Shown: positions 25,236 through 35,729, numbered from the stretch's first letter. The stretch: DNA of 64,000 nt from Stephanodiscus triporus (GCA_036939755.1 JALLAZ010000060.1:21085-85084), one strand, 5' to 3'. Numbers and translations: made by a program. Notes: generated from the letters alone by a model not told the origin.

Positions 25236-25526
25236 TTGCGTGGGATATTCGGGGAAGTAGTGCGCAACGACCCGGGTGGGGAGGATGAATGGTTGACTAT
25301 TGACGACATAAGACCCTCAAGCGCCGAAAATCTTCGTCTGTCACTCGCTGAATATTCCATATCAAATACCAAGAGAATTCCTTGCGATCGAATGGACTCT
25401 GCATGGGAAAACTGTCTCGATTTCGCATCATCTCGCAAGTATCTAAGTTTCAATGGATACTTATAACATCTTATTTTGCTCTTTGTTTGGGTACAAATGC
25501 TGCGAGGTAGACCACATAAATAATCC
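25236..25526. other. Intergenic
   Basis: It holds the 3' flank of the plastid gene. A short plus-strand frame (LTIDDIRPSSAENLRLSLAE, about 25290-25350) looks coding-like but has no start or continuation and may belong to the relic that follows. Confidence 0.4.
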
Positions 25527-26211
25527 ATGTTTAGAGAGCAGTCTTCATCGTACTTGCCGGCGACAAATAATGCCTCGGTTCGATATCTCCCCGCAGAAGA
25601 ATCTTTTTCGAGTTCCCCAAGGAGTCCACTAATAATTGTATTTCAAAAGTCAATCAATTTGGGGGACAAACTTGACGGTGTTCAATGTAAGTAACCACAG
25701 CTGCCCCGTCATTCCTCTCCCCGACCATGCTGTTTCCCGAATATTGGATTTCATTTATGTCAAAGGAGATTATGACCGAGTCATGACTTTCTTGTGAAGT
25801 ATGGAATGATTCAACACTTCGAAAGATGGCCTTAGACATCTTGTTGACAAACAGGAGAAACTTCATTCTGCTGAGCGATCCAGGATGAAAGGGTTATAAT
25901 ATTCTTATGGCTGAAGCATGCTCAACTTGTGCATTGCTACTTGAGGTATATAAGGGCATAGACGACTGGTTATCTCGAGCAGCGGCAGCCGCCATGGACC
26001 TCTCCAGTGGCCGAGAAAGAGGATTCTTCTCGAAGCGAATCATATGAAGAAATTGCACCCGCAAAAGATGGGTCGATGCAGTAACCGCGAGCAGTCGCAA
26101 GAGCGTAGGTCACTGATGTTGTGCGGGCGCTGCAAAATTGGCCAGTACTGTTGCAGAGATTGCCAAGTAGCAAATTGGACGATTCACAAGTACACGATAT
26201 GTGATCGGTGA
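25527..26211 (+). pseudogene. Decayed gene with C-terminal MYND-type zinc finger
   Basis: Several short coding-like pieces lie in different frames. One begins MFREQSSSYLPATNNASVRY at 25527 and ends before a GTAAGT at 25687. Another reads RILDFIYVKGDYDRVMTFL. A third starts MAEACSTCALLLEVYKGIDD at 25907 and stops at 26045. The last, from 26044 to 26211, contains a compact MYND finger, with CGRC, then CCRDC, then W, HK and a final C (about 26122-26208). MYND fingers bind proline-rich partners and in algae often end Sel1- or ankyrin-repeat proteins. The pieces could be exons of a working multi-exon gene, but frame changes without good splice sites favour a relic. Confidence 0.45.
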
Positions 26212-26227
26212 TAAAACGCGATATTGT

Positions 26228-27538
26228 TTATAGTTTTGCTACTGCCACTGAATAGACGGCGCAATCTTCCACATTAACTTTGATGAGTGGTGTCCCTGTA
26301 ATAATGGCACGAACACGGTTTAGCCCCAGAGATCGACGCATGTACGAGAAATCACACGCAAAAAACAAAGGCAGTCAACACTCACCGCCATTCTGACCCG
26401 GCAGCATCTTTCGCGTCGGCGACCCCGCCAGCCTCGCGAGCACGTCCATCGATTCGCCGTCCAACAGCTGGCCTATCACCTTCCTCCCCTCGCCGTCCAT
26501 TTCCGGCACGGCCCTGGCGGTGATCTGGAACGAGCTCGCGTACGCCTCGTCGTCCTTACCGAGCACGAGTCCTCCGCCGTACCCGATCCCCTCCCTCGGG
26601 ATCGACACCAGTCCCGCCGCGTCGTGACCCCTGCCCGACACCTCCTCCCTTACCGATTTCAATCTGTCCCCCCCCGGCCTCGTCTGGGGCACGTACTCGT
26701 CCGGCGCCTTCGCCCTGCGCGTGGACCTGGCGTACGCCACCCTCTGAGATGGCACGCCGAAGTCGATCCGTTCCCCCGGACGCACGTACGTTAGGGACCC
26801 CCCGCCCCGTCCGAGCCTCACGGGCGAGCCGAGGAGGAGGTCCCGACTCGTGACGAGACCCGTCGCGCCGCACAGGTCGATCATCTCCCTCGCCGATTCC
26901 GGACACCTCCTCCCGTACAGTCCCATCCTCAACGTGCGAGTTTCGACGTTGCTCCCAGACCCGATGACGAGCGTCATGACCACGACGTCCGTGATCTCGT
27001 AATTCGCGTCGTCCCGAGGGGGCGGGGTCGTCCCCCTCGGCACGCCGTCGCGCATGGTCCCGTCCGGACCGCAGAGAGGATCCGACGCGTCGCATCGGTC
27101 GACGCCTCCCCAATTCCACCCGACGGCGCCGTCGATGTCGAGCTTCTCTAGGCAGTTGCCCTCCGATTGGCATTTCGATTCGGCGGATCCCACCGCACGC
27201 TGGACCGGGACCGACGCAGCGTTCGCCGACGAGACGGGGCGGAGGAGGAGGGGGGGGGGGAAGACGGCGGCCGCGGCGGCAGGCAGGGTCCGGGATAGGA
27301 GGAACGCCCTCCTGCCTCCTCCGCGGCCGTCGTCTACTACTACGCCGTCGTCGTCGCCGAGGGGGGTGGGAGCGCCATCGACGACTTTCCGCGGCTCGAT
27401 CGCCCGAAGGCCGCGGCCGACGACGCTCGCCGCCGTCGGAAGGACGACGGGAGGACGAAATGCCGATGCTACGTTACCCCCTCTCCCCGCCGCGACGGCT
27501 GCTAGTAGCCACGGGAACAGCGCCGACGGCAATTTCAT
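26228..27538 (-). CDS. Thylakoid-lumen cyclophilin-like protein, two exons
   Basis: Exon 1 is 27538-26386 and exon 2 is 26295-26228, with a 90-nt intron (GTGAGT...TTACAG). The product has 406 residues. The N-terminus carries a signal peptide and an ASAFRP plastid motif (about 24-29). A second signal follows, RRAFLLSRTLPAAAAAVFPP and then ANAAS, typical of twin-arginine thylakoid-lumen import. The mature part contains a cyclophilin-like core (VVMTLVIGSGSNVETRTLRM, then GLYGRRCPESAREMIDLC) and ends VNVEDCAVYSVAVAKL in exon 2. It is probably a lumenal prolyl isomerase or a catalytically degenerate relative; I cannot confirm the active-site arginine. The gene is very GC-rich. It is divergent with LTO1, whose product also works in the lumen. 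Confidence 0.8.
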
Positions 27539-27739
27539 GTTGTTGTTTATTGGGTTTACACTACCGTATTAGCAGAGTATCTATGTATCTTTGCCGCGCG
27601 ACGGCATGATTTTCTTGTGCAATAAATACGCCAACAAAAACTTCATCTTAGCTGTAGGTTAAGAACTCAATAGCTCACTCTGTTAAGTCCCGACCGCCCT
27701 GGAAGTAATAGCCCATAAACCAACGAAAGGAGTAAAAGG
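27539..27739. promoter_or_regulatory. Shared divergent promoter region of two lumen-protein genes
   Basis: These 201 bp separate the start codons of the cyclophilin-like gene (minus) and LTO1 (plus), so both 5' UTRs and promoters must fit here. The stretch is AT-rich compared with the GC-rich genes beside it. No specific element is identified. Confidence 0.5.
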
Positions 27740-29077
27740 ATGCAGCTGCTTCGGAAAGCACTGATCGCGCACGGTGTAGCCACTGGATCTGCGTTTGCGC
27801 CTCCGTCGCCGTTAAGGGTCGGGTTCGATTTGCTGAATCGCCAGGCGACGATTTCGCGCGCACCTACGATGACGTGGGCACCGCCGCCGCGCTCCTCCTC
27901 CCTATCGCGAATACCCACTTCCTCTCGCCGAGAATCGCAATCGAGAGACAATAATTATGACGTGAAACCTTCATATAATAAAACGACGACATGTTGGAAT
28001 CCCAATCTTCGGAATCAATTAGGCGCCATCTCTCTCGTTGGCTCTTTGGAAACGGCGTACCTGACGTATGACAAGGTTAAATTCTCATCAGGTGGGAAGA
28101 CTTCGCCGCTGGTAGCAACATTATGTTCTGCAAGTGACAATGGTGGCTCGTCGTGCGACGATGTCTTGCATGGACCCTATTCATCGTTACATCTGGGAGT
28201 GCTTGATGTGCCCTTATCAGCCTTGGGCATGGCTGCATATATGATGATATTCGTACTGGCAACCCTCCCGCTTTTCGCTTCTGAAAAGATTGACGATGAT
28301 GGAACAGTTCTGGATGGCGGCAACCGAATATTACTCTTGGGGGGGACTACTCTCATGGCGTCATTTTCCATATACCTTGTGACGTTACTAGTGGGGGGAC
28401 TCCATACATCCTGCTTATTTTGTTTCGTATCGGCAGGGTTGTCAACTTCGATGGCTACGTTGAGTTGGTTTGGGGGGATGCTCCCCAATATTGAAGAAAT
28501 ACAATCATCAATGACGACGAAGAGTGTGGGCACTGGAAAGTTGTCTAATGAAGTGCTAGAGCTCAGAAAGAAGGGGGTTGCTGTGGGTGCGTCTTCCGTC
28601 GGCGTTGCTACCGCCATGGCCTTGGGCTTATTTTTGGGTGTGGCTGATGAAAATGTGAATTCCGACTCGCTGGTTGCATCCTCATCGTCTTCCACCAGTG
28701 TCAACAGTGGCACGCTCTTAGCTTCTGCCAGCAGCTCCAATAAGTACCGAGAGAACGTCCCGCCTCAAATCACCACCAAATCCTCTTCCACAGCCCTCAC
28801 CCTCGCTTCCGACCTAAAATCTTTGAACTCGCGTATGTTCGGTGCCTTTTGGTGTTCGCATTGCTACGATCAAAAACAAGCCTTCGGGTATGAAGCAATG
28901 ACATCAATTCCCTACGTCGAATGCGATCGAGAGGGCTTCAATAATGAGAGGGATTTGTGTAGGGAACAGAAAGTGCCTGGATATCCCACATGGGAAATTG
29001 GCGGGAAGTTGTTTCCTGGAGAGCGTAGCTTGGAAGAATTGAGAGAAATTGTGGATGATTTTAAGTCGGGAAATTAG
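27740..29077 (+). CDS. LTO1: VKOR-thioredoxin fusion oxidase, LTO1 type
   Basis: This single-exon frame has 445 residues. A short signal ending GSAFAPP gives a plastid bipartite signal. A VKOR domain with four to five hydrophobic helices follows (about 90-245). Its loop cysteines are C129 and C139 and its quinone-side CxxC is C225-C228 (TSCLFCF). A Ser-rich linker leads to a thioredoxin-like domain (about 350-445) with active site WCSHC (C372, C375) and a cis-Pro region VPGYPTW. In plants and cyanobacteria this fusion forms disulfides in the thylakoid lumen, needed for photosystem II assembly; electrons go to the quinone pool. All expected redox cysteines are present, so it should be active. 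Confidence 0.93.
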   Translation: MQLLRKALIAHGVATGSAFAPPSPLRVGFDLLNRQATISRAPTMTWAPPPRSSSLSRIPTSSRRESQSRDNNYDVKPSYNKTTTCWNPNLRNQLGAISLVGSLETAYLTYDKVKFSSGGKTSPLVATLCSASDNGGSSCDDVLHGPYSSLHLGVLDVPLSALGMAAYMMIFVLATLPLFASEKIDDDGTVLDGGNRILLLGGTTLMASFSIYLVTLLVGGLHTSCLFCFVSAGLSTSMATLSWFGGMLPNIEEIQSSMTTKSVGTGKLSNEVLELRKKGVAVGASSVGVATAMALGLFLGVADENVNSDSLVASSSSSTSVNSGTLLASASSSNKYRENVPPQITTKSSSTALTLASDLKSLNSRMFGAFWCSHCYDQKQAFGYEAMTSIPYVECDREGFNNERDLCREQKVPGYPTWEIGGKLFPGERSLEELREIVDDFKSGN

Positions 29078-29420
29078 AGATAAATTCCCCATTATCCCTG
29101 CATTTCTGTTTTTGCTTAGAAAAGCCACTTAAGTTTCAGTTACTTATGCAAAATACCTATTGCATGGAGGGGAATCACAGACAATCATGTTGTCTTAGAC
29201 GTTAATCTATTTGTCATGAGGACATGATGTTGTTGAGCTTGGGGATATGCATTGCAATGATGAAAGCTAGTCAAATATATGGGGGGTTAAAGCCCACAGC
29301 ACATGATAGATATATTATAAGCTGAGTTGAAATTATGGAGCACAATATTTCAATTCAATATCAAGCTATGGAAAGACGAATCCTATGTAGACTTTCCATA
29401 AACGAATCCAATGGCAATGA
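29078..29420. other. Intergenic between convergent genes
   Basis: AT-rich 3' flanks of LTO1 and the hydrolase gene. No coding frame or RNA is supported. Confidence 0.55.
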
Positions 29421-30467
29421 TCAAAATGATACTCTATTCAAAAAAAAACTTATCTCGTCAGCACATTCTTTGGGATGGCTCAATAACAGATTATGCTCTA
29501 ATCCTTCGAGTTTCTTGTAGGTTACACCACTTTTTTCAAGGCAGCTTTTGATGTGAGTTTCATCCACATCAGCACATTCAATACTGCCCAATCGACGTAG
29601 GATACATGTGATTTGACTTTCGTTTGCTACATTGTCATGTTCTCCCCACATGACATGTACTTTCAACGATTCATTTGCATTATTTCCATCTTTTTTTATG
29701 GAGGCCAGTCTTTCGTTTTTATACTCAGCCAATCTTTGGTATGCATCATATTGGTTACCCACGGCTCCATGACGAAACATCCTTAGTAGCATATCCGAAA
29801 ATGATATTTCGCTATCCAGATTAGACGACTGACAATGCTTCGTTTGAATCTCCATGGCGAACCGGTCTCCCAGCTCTGGCATGCCGATGGCACCATATCT
29901 CTTCATACGTCTCTTAATCAATGTCGGAACGATGCTGTTCCGCATCAAGGCCTCCCCGACCACGGGCAGAGATAATAAGCGAGTGTGCGGATTGAGGGAC
30001 TTGTAATCTAACATGGGCGCAACTAAAATGAGAGAGCGAAAAATGCCACGCTTTATCGATACCACTTTGGCTAATACTGCCGATCCCATGGAGTGTCCCA
30101 AGCCAATTATGTGTTGGCAACCAATGCAGCAATGCTCAATTACATCTATGACTTGCGACACAAACAAGTCTAAATTGTACTTTACGTCCGGACGAGCGGA
30201 TCGACCGTGTCCGTATAAATCTATACGGAGCACGCGATATTGCTCCAGTGTGGTAGTGTGAATAAGTTCCGGAACGATGGCGTCAAACTGCCAACTCGGG
30301 ACGGTAGCGCCGTGAATGAGAAGAAGTACGGGTGAGGCTGAATTTTCAGGAGACTTTAGAATATTATCCCAGCGGATGAAAGTTTTGCCTAGTGGAAGAG
30401 ATATGAATTCTTCTACGGCGCTGATTGACGTTGTCATATTTTGCTCTTTGAGAGTTGAGAGATGCAA
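29421..30467 (-). CDS. Alpha/beta hydrolase-fold protein
   Basis: The protein has 348 residues (338 from the second Met). The oxyanion segment LLIHGATVPSWQFD (about 49-62), the strand RIDLYGHGRS and the nucleophile elbow GLGHSMGSA (Ser126) are clear. A later WGEHDNV supplies the likely acid and GLEHNLLLSHP the histidine. A Lys/Arg-rich lid region lies between the elbow and the acid. There is no targeting signal or membrane segment. Family members are esterases, lipases, epoxide hydrolases or C-C hydrolases, and the substrate cannot be read from sequence. It is divergent from the FHA-RING gene, with starts 291 bp apart. Confidence 0.87.
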   Translation of the reverse strand: MHLSTLKEQNMTTSISAVEEFISLPLGKTFIRWDNILKSPENSASPVLLLIHGATVPSWQFDAIVPELIHTTTLEQYRVLRIDLYGHGRSARPDVKYNLDLFVSQVIDVIEHCCIGCQHIIGLGHSMGSAVLAKVVSIKRGIFRSLILVAPMLDYKSLNPHTRLLSLPVVGEALMRNSIVPTLIKRRMKRYGAIGMPELGDRFAMEIQTKHCQSSNLDSEISFSDMLLRMFRHGAVGNQYDAYQRLAEYKNERLASIKKDGNNANESLKVHVMWGEHDNVANESQITCILRRLGSIECADVDETHIKSCLEKSGVTYKKLEGLEHNLLLSHPKECADEISFFLNRVSF

Positions 30468-30758
30468 ATCACGAGCTCCGATCTTCCAAACCGCAAAGAA
30501 GGAAGAGATGATAAGTTTTCGTCAGAGTGCGGCAGAGGTGCACTGAAACAAAAAGTAAAATGGCGGAATAAATCGTGTAGAGTACTACTGCTCTCCTAAC
30601 AACTGGATGCGTTAGGGGCACGATAATGCTATTGCCATGCAAAGTGAATGGGTGTAGCAAATAACGTCAATTGTTAGGAGAACAGTAGATCGTAGTCGGA
30701 CTCTGTTTTTACCAGCTCTCAGCCCCGCTTCAGTACACAGGAGACAACAAAACACACG

Positions 30759-32075
30759 ATGACGGCTACACTGAGATTAACCCCCCTCAGCCGTGAGGAA
30801 TGCGGCGCCATCCTCAAAAAGAAGGGAAAAATCCTCACCAGTGGTGATGGTTTTTGTCCTCCAGCTCCAGGAGAAGAGCACGCCCGCAACACCATCACGC
30901 TAAAATTATGCTCCCACACCGACGACGTCATCGACGTTGACAACGACGACATAATGCCGGAGGTAGTGAAACACGCGCTGAAGTATGAAGATGGGAGTAC
31001 GGCCGCGACGACGATTTTGGGGAGGCAAAAAGGAACCGGGATCAAATGCGTCACGATCTCTCGTGCGCTGTGCGACGTCTCCTTGGCCGAGAAGTCGTCG
31101 TCGCCGGTCGCCTCCATGCGCATGCGCAAGCCCCCGAATGCCGCTCGACCGGACGGAGAGTTGGCGAAGACCAGTCATCACGTCCACCTGGACGGAGAGT
31201 TGGTGAGGGCGCCGCTGGGGGAGGAGATACCGCTAACTAACGGGTCGATCATCGCCCTTTACGGTGCCACGGGCTTCGCGTACCAAGTGATATTTCAAAA
31301 TGACGACGGCGATGCCGCGGACGCCGAGGGCGCACGCCAACCGGATTTCGGTCGCAGTAGCCCCAAAAGGAAAAAGCCGCACCCCGAGGAGGAAACGCTT
31401 GTCGAGAAAAAGAGACAGCCGACAGAACGCGAGCGAATACGCCAACGGGCGCACAAGGTCATGGAGGAGGAGTTCACCTGTGCAATGTGCATGGACATAT
31501 TAGTTAAATCTACCTTCGCTTTCCCGTGCAGTCACGCATTCTGCGAGAAGTGCTCTAAGAGTATCGTCAACGCCGCCGCTACTGCCGCTGCTCCTATTCC
31601 TTCTTCCTCCGCCGCCGCTGATACTGTCTCGAGTTCCTCTACGAAGGGCAAATGTCCGACATGTAGGGGTGACGTTTTGGAATGGATGCCCGCACGGTCG
31701 TACGATACGCAGGTGTGGTCATTTGCTCTACAGGGCTGCTTTGAGAAAACCGACGCGGAGGATTTCCTTGAGAGGAGGCAGTTGGTCGGAGAGGACCCCC
31801 CGACGGAGGAGGAGAGGGGATCCATATTGAACATCGGTGAGGGAGAGGAAGGCAACACAACCGATAAAAAGATGACAGAGCACACAGCCAAATGCAAATA
31901 CGTGGCTTCACTTAGTAATAAGAAACCCGAGACGACTAATTTCATCAGGACCCTGCCGCGTTTGAATTCTACTGAGATGATCAGCAACGCAAACAATGGG
32001 ATACAAGTCGTCAATCTGGCCGCTTATAATTATCGCGTGAAATCTGCCGATAATGACGTCATCTGTATCGATTGA
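30759..32075 (+). CDS. FHA-RING E3 ubiquitin ligase (CHFR/RNF8/Dma-like)
   Basis: This single exon encodes 438 residues. An FHA-like domain spans about 85-180, with LGRQKGTGI, CVTISRALCDVSL and HHVHLDGELV followed by PLTNGSIIALYG. A basic linker with nuclear-signal-like KRKK leads to a C3HC4 RING: C241, C244, C257, H259, C262, C265, C299, C302. About 33 Ala/Ser/Pro-rich residues are inserted between the sixth and seventh ligands, long for a RING. The FHA-RING order matches CHFR, RNF8 and yeast Dma1, which bind phosphothreonine proteins and ubiquitinate targets at mitotic or DNA-damage checkpoints. The acidic C-terminus ends DNDVICID. The FHA call is less certain than the RING. Confidence 0.82.
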   Translation: MTATLRLTPLSREECGAILKKKGKILTSGDGFCPPAPGEEHARNTITLKLCSHTDDVIDVDNDDIMPEVVKHALKYEDGSTAATTILGRQKGTGIKCVTISRALCDVSLAEKSSSPVASMRMRKPPNAARPDGELAKTSHHVHLDGELVRAPLGEEIPLTNGSIIALYGATGFAYQVIFQNDDGDAADAEGARQPDFGRSSPKRKKPHPEEETLVEKKRQPTERERIRQRAHKVMEEEFTCAMCMDILVKSTFAFPCSHAFCEKCSKSIVNAAATAAAPIPSSSAAADTVSSSSTKGKCPTCRGDVLEWMPARSYDTQVWSFALQGCFEKTDAEDFLERRQLVGEDPPTEEERGSILNIGEGEEGNTTDKKMTEHTAKCKYVASLSNKKPETTNFIRTLPRLNSTEMISNANNGIQVVNLAAYNYRVKSADNDVICID

Positions 32076-32271
32076 GGTACCTGTTGAGTTGAACAACAGC
32101 GTGTTCCCGGGATTCCGTTGGCAATATGAACCCAGTGATACTCCAGCATCGTCGAATGCGGGATATTTATTATATCTCACAGAATGGAAGGTTGCAGTGG
32201 CAAAGGCAATGTGAATGTTAATCCGTTGACTTAAGTATTATACGTAGAGAAGATAAATGTCAAATCAGCCT

Positions 32272-35200
32272 CTACGAATCAACACTTGATTTCCCACAAG
32301 TAGAGATAGCAGCCAACAGATTGGAATGAAACTTGGATCCGACGACATTCTTAGGACTTGATGTCATATACTGCAGCAGGAAGATTGATAGCGATTCTCG
32401 CAATTCGGTTAGGTCTTCCTTCTTTGTTTTTCCAGTTTTGGCAGCGGTATCATCGTCGTCGTCATCATCATTGTCAGAACCCACATGTTGAGACTTAAGA
32501 GCTGTCGAAGAATCAGATGCGGTAGTGCCGTGAGCAAAGATCTTATGCGTGCTCACAACATCACAGGACTCAAATAAGGCAGTCATGAAGATACTTAGAA
32601 AAATAATGACCATCTCCGTCATTTCAGTCGGCGCAAAGTCGATCCGCTTCAGCACACCAATAGTCACGCATTTGTCGTTGGCGCCGACAAAATGTGCCAA
32701 TAGCTTTGCAAGGTTGGCAACCTTCCTCGCCGAGAAAGAATCCAGTTGCTTAAATGCATCCCAAAACGTGAGCATCAATGTAAACCTCGACTTGGCCTGG
32801 TATTCACAACAACGGGCGGTCAGGAAGGCATAGAATGGATTGTATGCCTTCTCCTCTCCACAGCAATGAACGAGGACCCGGATAACATCGCGTTCTACCT
32901 TTGGCTTGAGCATACCACCTCGAACTATTTTCTCGAAGGCGTCATCACAGTCGGTGCTGCCCATGACGATGCAGAATATCGATCGACGCGCGTCAGTGTT
33001 CATCCTTAGTGACGAGGCTAAGGCTAAAAGAGAGTCCTCATTCTCGTTCAATCCTTTCTTGGAGAACGAAGACAATTTTCGGTTGCTGGTGTGTGCATTG
33101 TCTATTTTCTCAGCGGGCATATCAGGATCGCTCCAAAGCTTGTCATGGTGTTGGTTACCAGTCCAGGAAGCGCCGACCATCCACCATCGACCCTTGGCCT
33201 CGGCGTCAAGTACATCTTGAAGTGTCACTCGAAGACAAGAGCCGCTTTTCTTTCCCACAAGCAATTGGGATGCTGAGGTCTTGATCCGGCTGATGTGCTT
33301 TTTGAGCGCGTTCGACTTCTCTCGGATGACTGCGTCCTGCTTTCTCGGTTTGTTATTCTTCAACTCGATGATGCTATCCACCATGTACTGTATTCGCGAC
33401 GAATCTGCCACATTAGTTTTGCGATCAGTACTATTCTCGTCGCGGGTGGTGTCGCCTTTATCCGCTGCCGTCTGAGAGCGATCCTTGACCATCAGGACGA
33501 TCTCCCGCAATGCAGTTGGATCGTCAGCCCTTAGTTGCTGTCCACAATGGCTTAGTATGATCAGCAATCCTTCAACGTCGATCTCCGTGAAATTGTGGAT
33601 GAAGTCCCGCACCAGGTCGTAAATAAGCGTGCAGTGAATGACGCCGTAATTGTACAAATAGCACACAATCAATAAGAGGTTGGAAGCTTCCTTGTTTATC
33701 ATTTCATGCTCCTCTTCATCCGCCACGTTGGAAGAATTACCCCCGAATTTCCTACCCTTATTCAAGGAGTCGATTAGATTTGTTACAGACCACTCCACCA
33801 AACACCCCCCAATCTGAATACCGTCCCCACCAAGCCAATGCACCCCTGAAATGGCTCCGATATAGAGCGGTATGAGACCACTCATGATCATATGATGAGG
33901 AACACACGCAGATTGAATGTTCTTCCACAGACAATCATTCACGTCGTGGAAGGGACATGTTGAGTAAATCGAAGCGATTGACTTGGACACTGACTCAAGA
34001 GTTTGATCGGATAATCGATTGAGAGCGTTGTTGATTTGTCGTTGGATGAGTGTGATAGTTTCAGGGTCAGCAGCGACAGTAGATTTATACCTTTTTGAAA
34101 CGCCCTGATGATTATCAGCAGGTGCAGTACCATCAGCTACTTGGTCGCTGGGCTTCTTGCGCAAATGTGGGGGCACGTATTTTGATGGTTTGGTTGCCTG
34201 ACCATGAGAAGGATCGATTTTATTCCCATATATGTCTTCTCCTATGGTGGGTCGGTACGTCAAGGAAACATCGTGATCGGCAGTGTCCTCCGATGGGGTG
34301 TCTTCTGTATCGGAATCTGAGTCATCGATGCAGTTGCCATCGTACTCAGAATTCATCGACTCGTCATCCTCGCCACCGGAAGAAGCCTCCACAGCTCCCC
34401 TTTTTGTGCCGACATTGTCATCCAACCTGTCCAAATCGTCTAAAAAATCTCCGAAATCCTCTCCGTATCCAGAGAAAGCACTGGCATATTCCCTCCTTAG
34501 CTTCTTCTTCGCCTTGGAAGAGTTGCTGGACAATCCAAGCTTTTGTTCGAGGGCGGCGATTTCGGCATCATCGCTACGAAGGGCGAGTGCCGTATCTTCG
34601 TCGAGATTTTTGTATGGGTCGTCATTGTCGCCACCATCGTCCTCCTCCATTGATTGATCATCTCCGTCTTCTTCTTCTTCTTCTTCTTCTTCTTCAGAGT
34701 CGGAGTGAGAGTCGGAGTCGATGATATTCCCGTCTATTTTCTTAGCGCCCGCATCGACACTGGCATCGCCATCATCGCCGCCGCTATTGCCGCAGTCGCT
34801 TTCATTTTCGTCGTCGTCACCGCCATCGCCACCGCTTCCGCTTCTGCCCCCGACGCACCTCTCGACCAAATCGTCCAACCCCATTAGGAAATCTCCAAAG
34901 TCGTCGCCGAATCCTTCGTTCTTGGCATATTCTCGATTCAGCTCCCTGTTAACGCTACCACCGCCATTCTTCTTCTTCTTGTTGCTGTTGGATTTAACCC
35001 CAAGATTGGACTCCAAGTATTCAATCTCCCTGTCGTCCTGACGTAATGCCGTGAGAGTTTCGTCGTCCAGATTTTCGTAATATCGATTTTTCGCCTTAAT
35101 AATGGTGTTGCGCCGCGAGTCGTGTCCTCCCCCTTCGGCGGGTTGACTGTGCGACGATGACTCGCGCGATGGCGGTGATGATTTCGATCCAGCGGGCACA

Positions 35201-35508
35201 ACATGATTCTCGACCGAAGGAGGAATGGGCATGTCATCGGAGAATTTGATTCGTTTGCTGGATTTTAGATCTGCGACATGATCGTCATCATCGTCGCGGG
35301 GATTCATTTCCTCCCCGGGACGAACGCCATAATCCGAGGCCCGAGCCACGTCGACGTCATGACGGCGAATTTTGGAGGTCGGGTGGTGCTGTTTCTTCCT
35401 CGCTTGCCGCTGTTCTTTCCGCCGTGCCTTGCGGCTGCTCGCTTCGACTACGATGCCACCGACTGTGGTGGCCACGGATCCCCCCTTTCTTCCGGCGTTG
35501 CTCTTCAT
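32272..35508 (-). CDS. NOM1: NOM1/SGD1-like nucleolar MIF4G-MA3 protein
   Basis: The protein has 1,078 residues. The start at 35508 (MKSNAGRKGG) follows the family pattern; the 51 codons upstream look non-coding. The first half is low-complexity, with basic RKARRKEQRQARKK and long Asp/Glu stretches. It also carries a repeated motif, about DDAEIAALEQKLG followed by REYA...GFGDDFGDFL, present twice. A central MIF4G domain includes ALNRLSDQTLESVSKSIAS and GLIPLYIGAISGVHWLG. An MA3 domain includes RRSIFCIVMGSTDCDDAFEK and FLTARCCEYQAKSRFTL. NOM1/Sgd1 acts in small-subunit rRNA processing and recruits eIF4A-type helicases in the nucleolus. A (CTT)n tract at about 34668-34693 encodes a Glu run. It is divergent with the Q/H-rich gene. 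Confidence 0.92.
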   Translation of the reverse strand: MKSNAGRKGGSVATTVGGIVVEASSRKARRKEQRQARKKQHHPTSKIRRHDVDVARASDYGVRPGEEMNPRDDDDDHVADLKSSKRIKFSDDMPIPPSVENHVVPAGSKSSPPSRESSSHSQPAEGGGHDSRRNTIIKAKNRYYENLDDETLTALRQDDREIEYLESNLGVKSNSNKKKKNGGGSVNRELNREYAKNEGFGDDFGDFLMGLDDLVERCVGGRSGSGGDGGDDDENESDCGNSGGDDGDASVDAGAKKIDGNIIDSDSHSDSEEEEEEEEEDGDDQSMEEDDGGDNDDPYKNLDEDTALALRSDDAEIAALEQKLGLSSNSSKAKKKLRREYASAFSGYGEDFGDFLDDLDRLDDNVGTKRGAVEASSGGEDDESMNSEYDGNCIDDSDSDTEDTPSEDTADHDVSLTYRPTIGEDIYGNKIDPSHGQATKPSKYVPPHLRKKPSDQVADGTAPADNHQGVSKRYKSTVAADPETITLIQRQINNALNRLSDQTLESVSKSIASIYSTCPFHDVNDCLWKNIQSACVPHHMIMSGLIPLYIGAISGVHWLGGDGIQIGGCLVEWSVTNLIDSLNKGRKFGGNSSNVADEEEHEMINKEASNLLLIVCYLYNYGVIHCTLIYDLVRDFIHNFTEIDVEGLLIILSHCGQQLRADDPTALREIVLMVKDRSQTAADKGDTTRDENSTDRKTNVADSSRIQYMVDSIIELKNNKPRKQDAVIREKSNALKKHISRIKTSASQLLVGKKSGSCLRVTLQDVLDAEAKGRWWMVGASWTGNQHHDKLWSDPDMPAEKIDNAHTSNRKLSSFSKKGLNENEDSLLALASSLRMNTDARRSIFCIVMGSTDCDDAFEKIVRGGMLKPKVERDVIRVLVHCCGEEKAYNPFYAFLTARCCEYQAKSRFTLMLTFWDAFKQLDSFSARKVANLAKLLAHFVGANDKCVTIGVLKRIDFAPTEMTEMVIIFLSIFMTALFESCDVVSTHKIFAHGTTASDSSTALKSQHVGSDNDDDDDDDTAAKTGKTKKEDLTELRESLSIFLLQYMTSSPKNVVGSKFHSNLLAAISTCGKSSVDS

Positions 35509-35729
35509 TTTTATGTGATTTGTGATTTTAGATTTTACAGAAGAGAGAAAATAATAATTGGATGGGCTGGACGCCGCGTGGGGACGTGAGTTTTTTGGCT
35601 CGATTCTCTCGGACTTGGTCTGTCCGTCCCATCCCTCCCAACTACCTACTTCTGGCACCACGCAACGGACAGCGCCATTTTTCTCCTTTCTTTTGCACTC
35701 CCCCCTTCCCAGCTTGACCGAAGATCACC

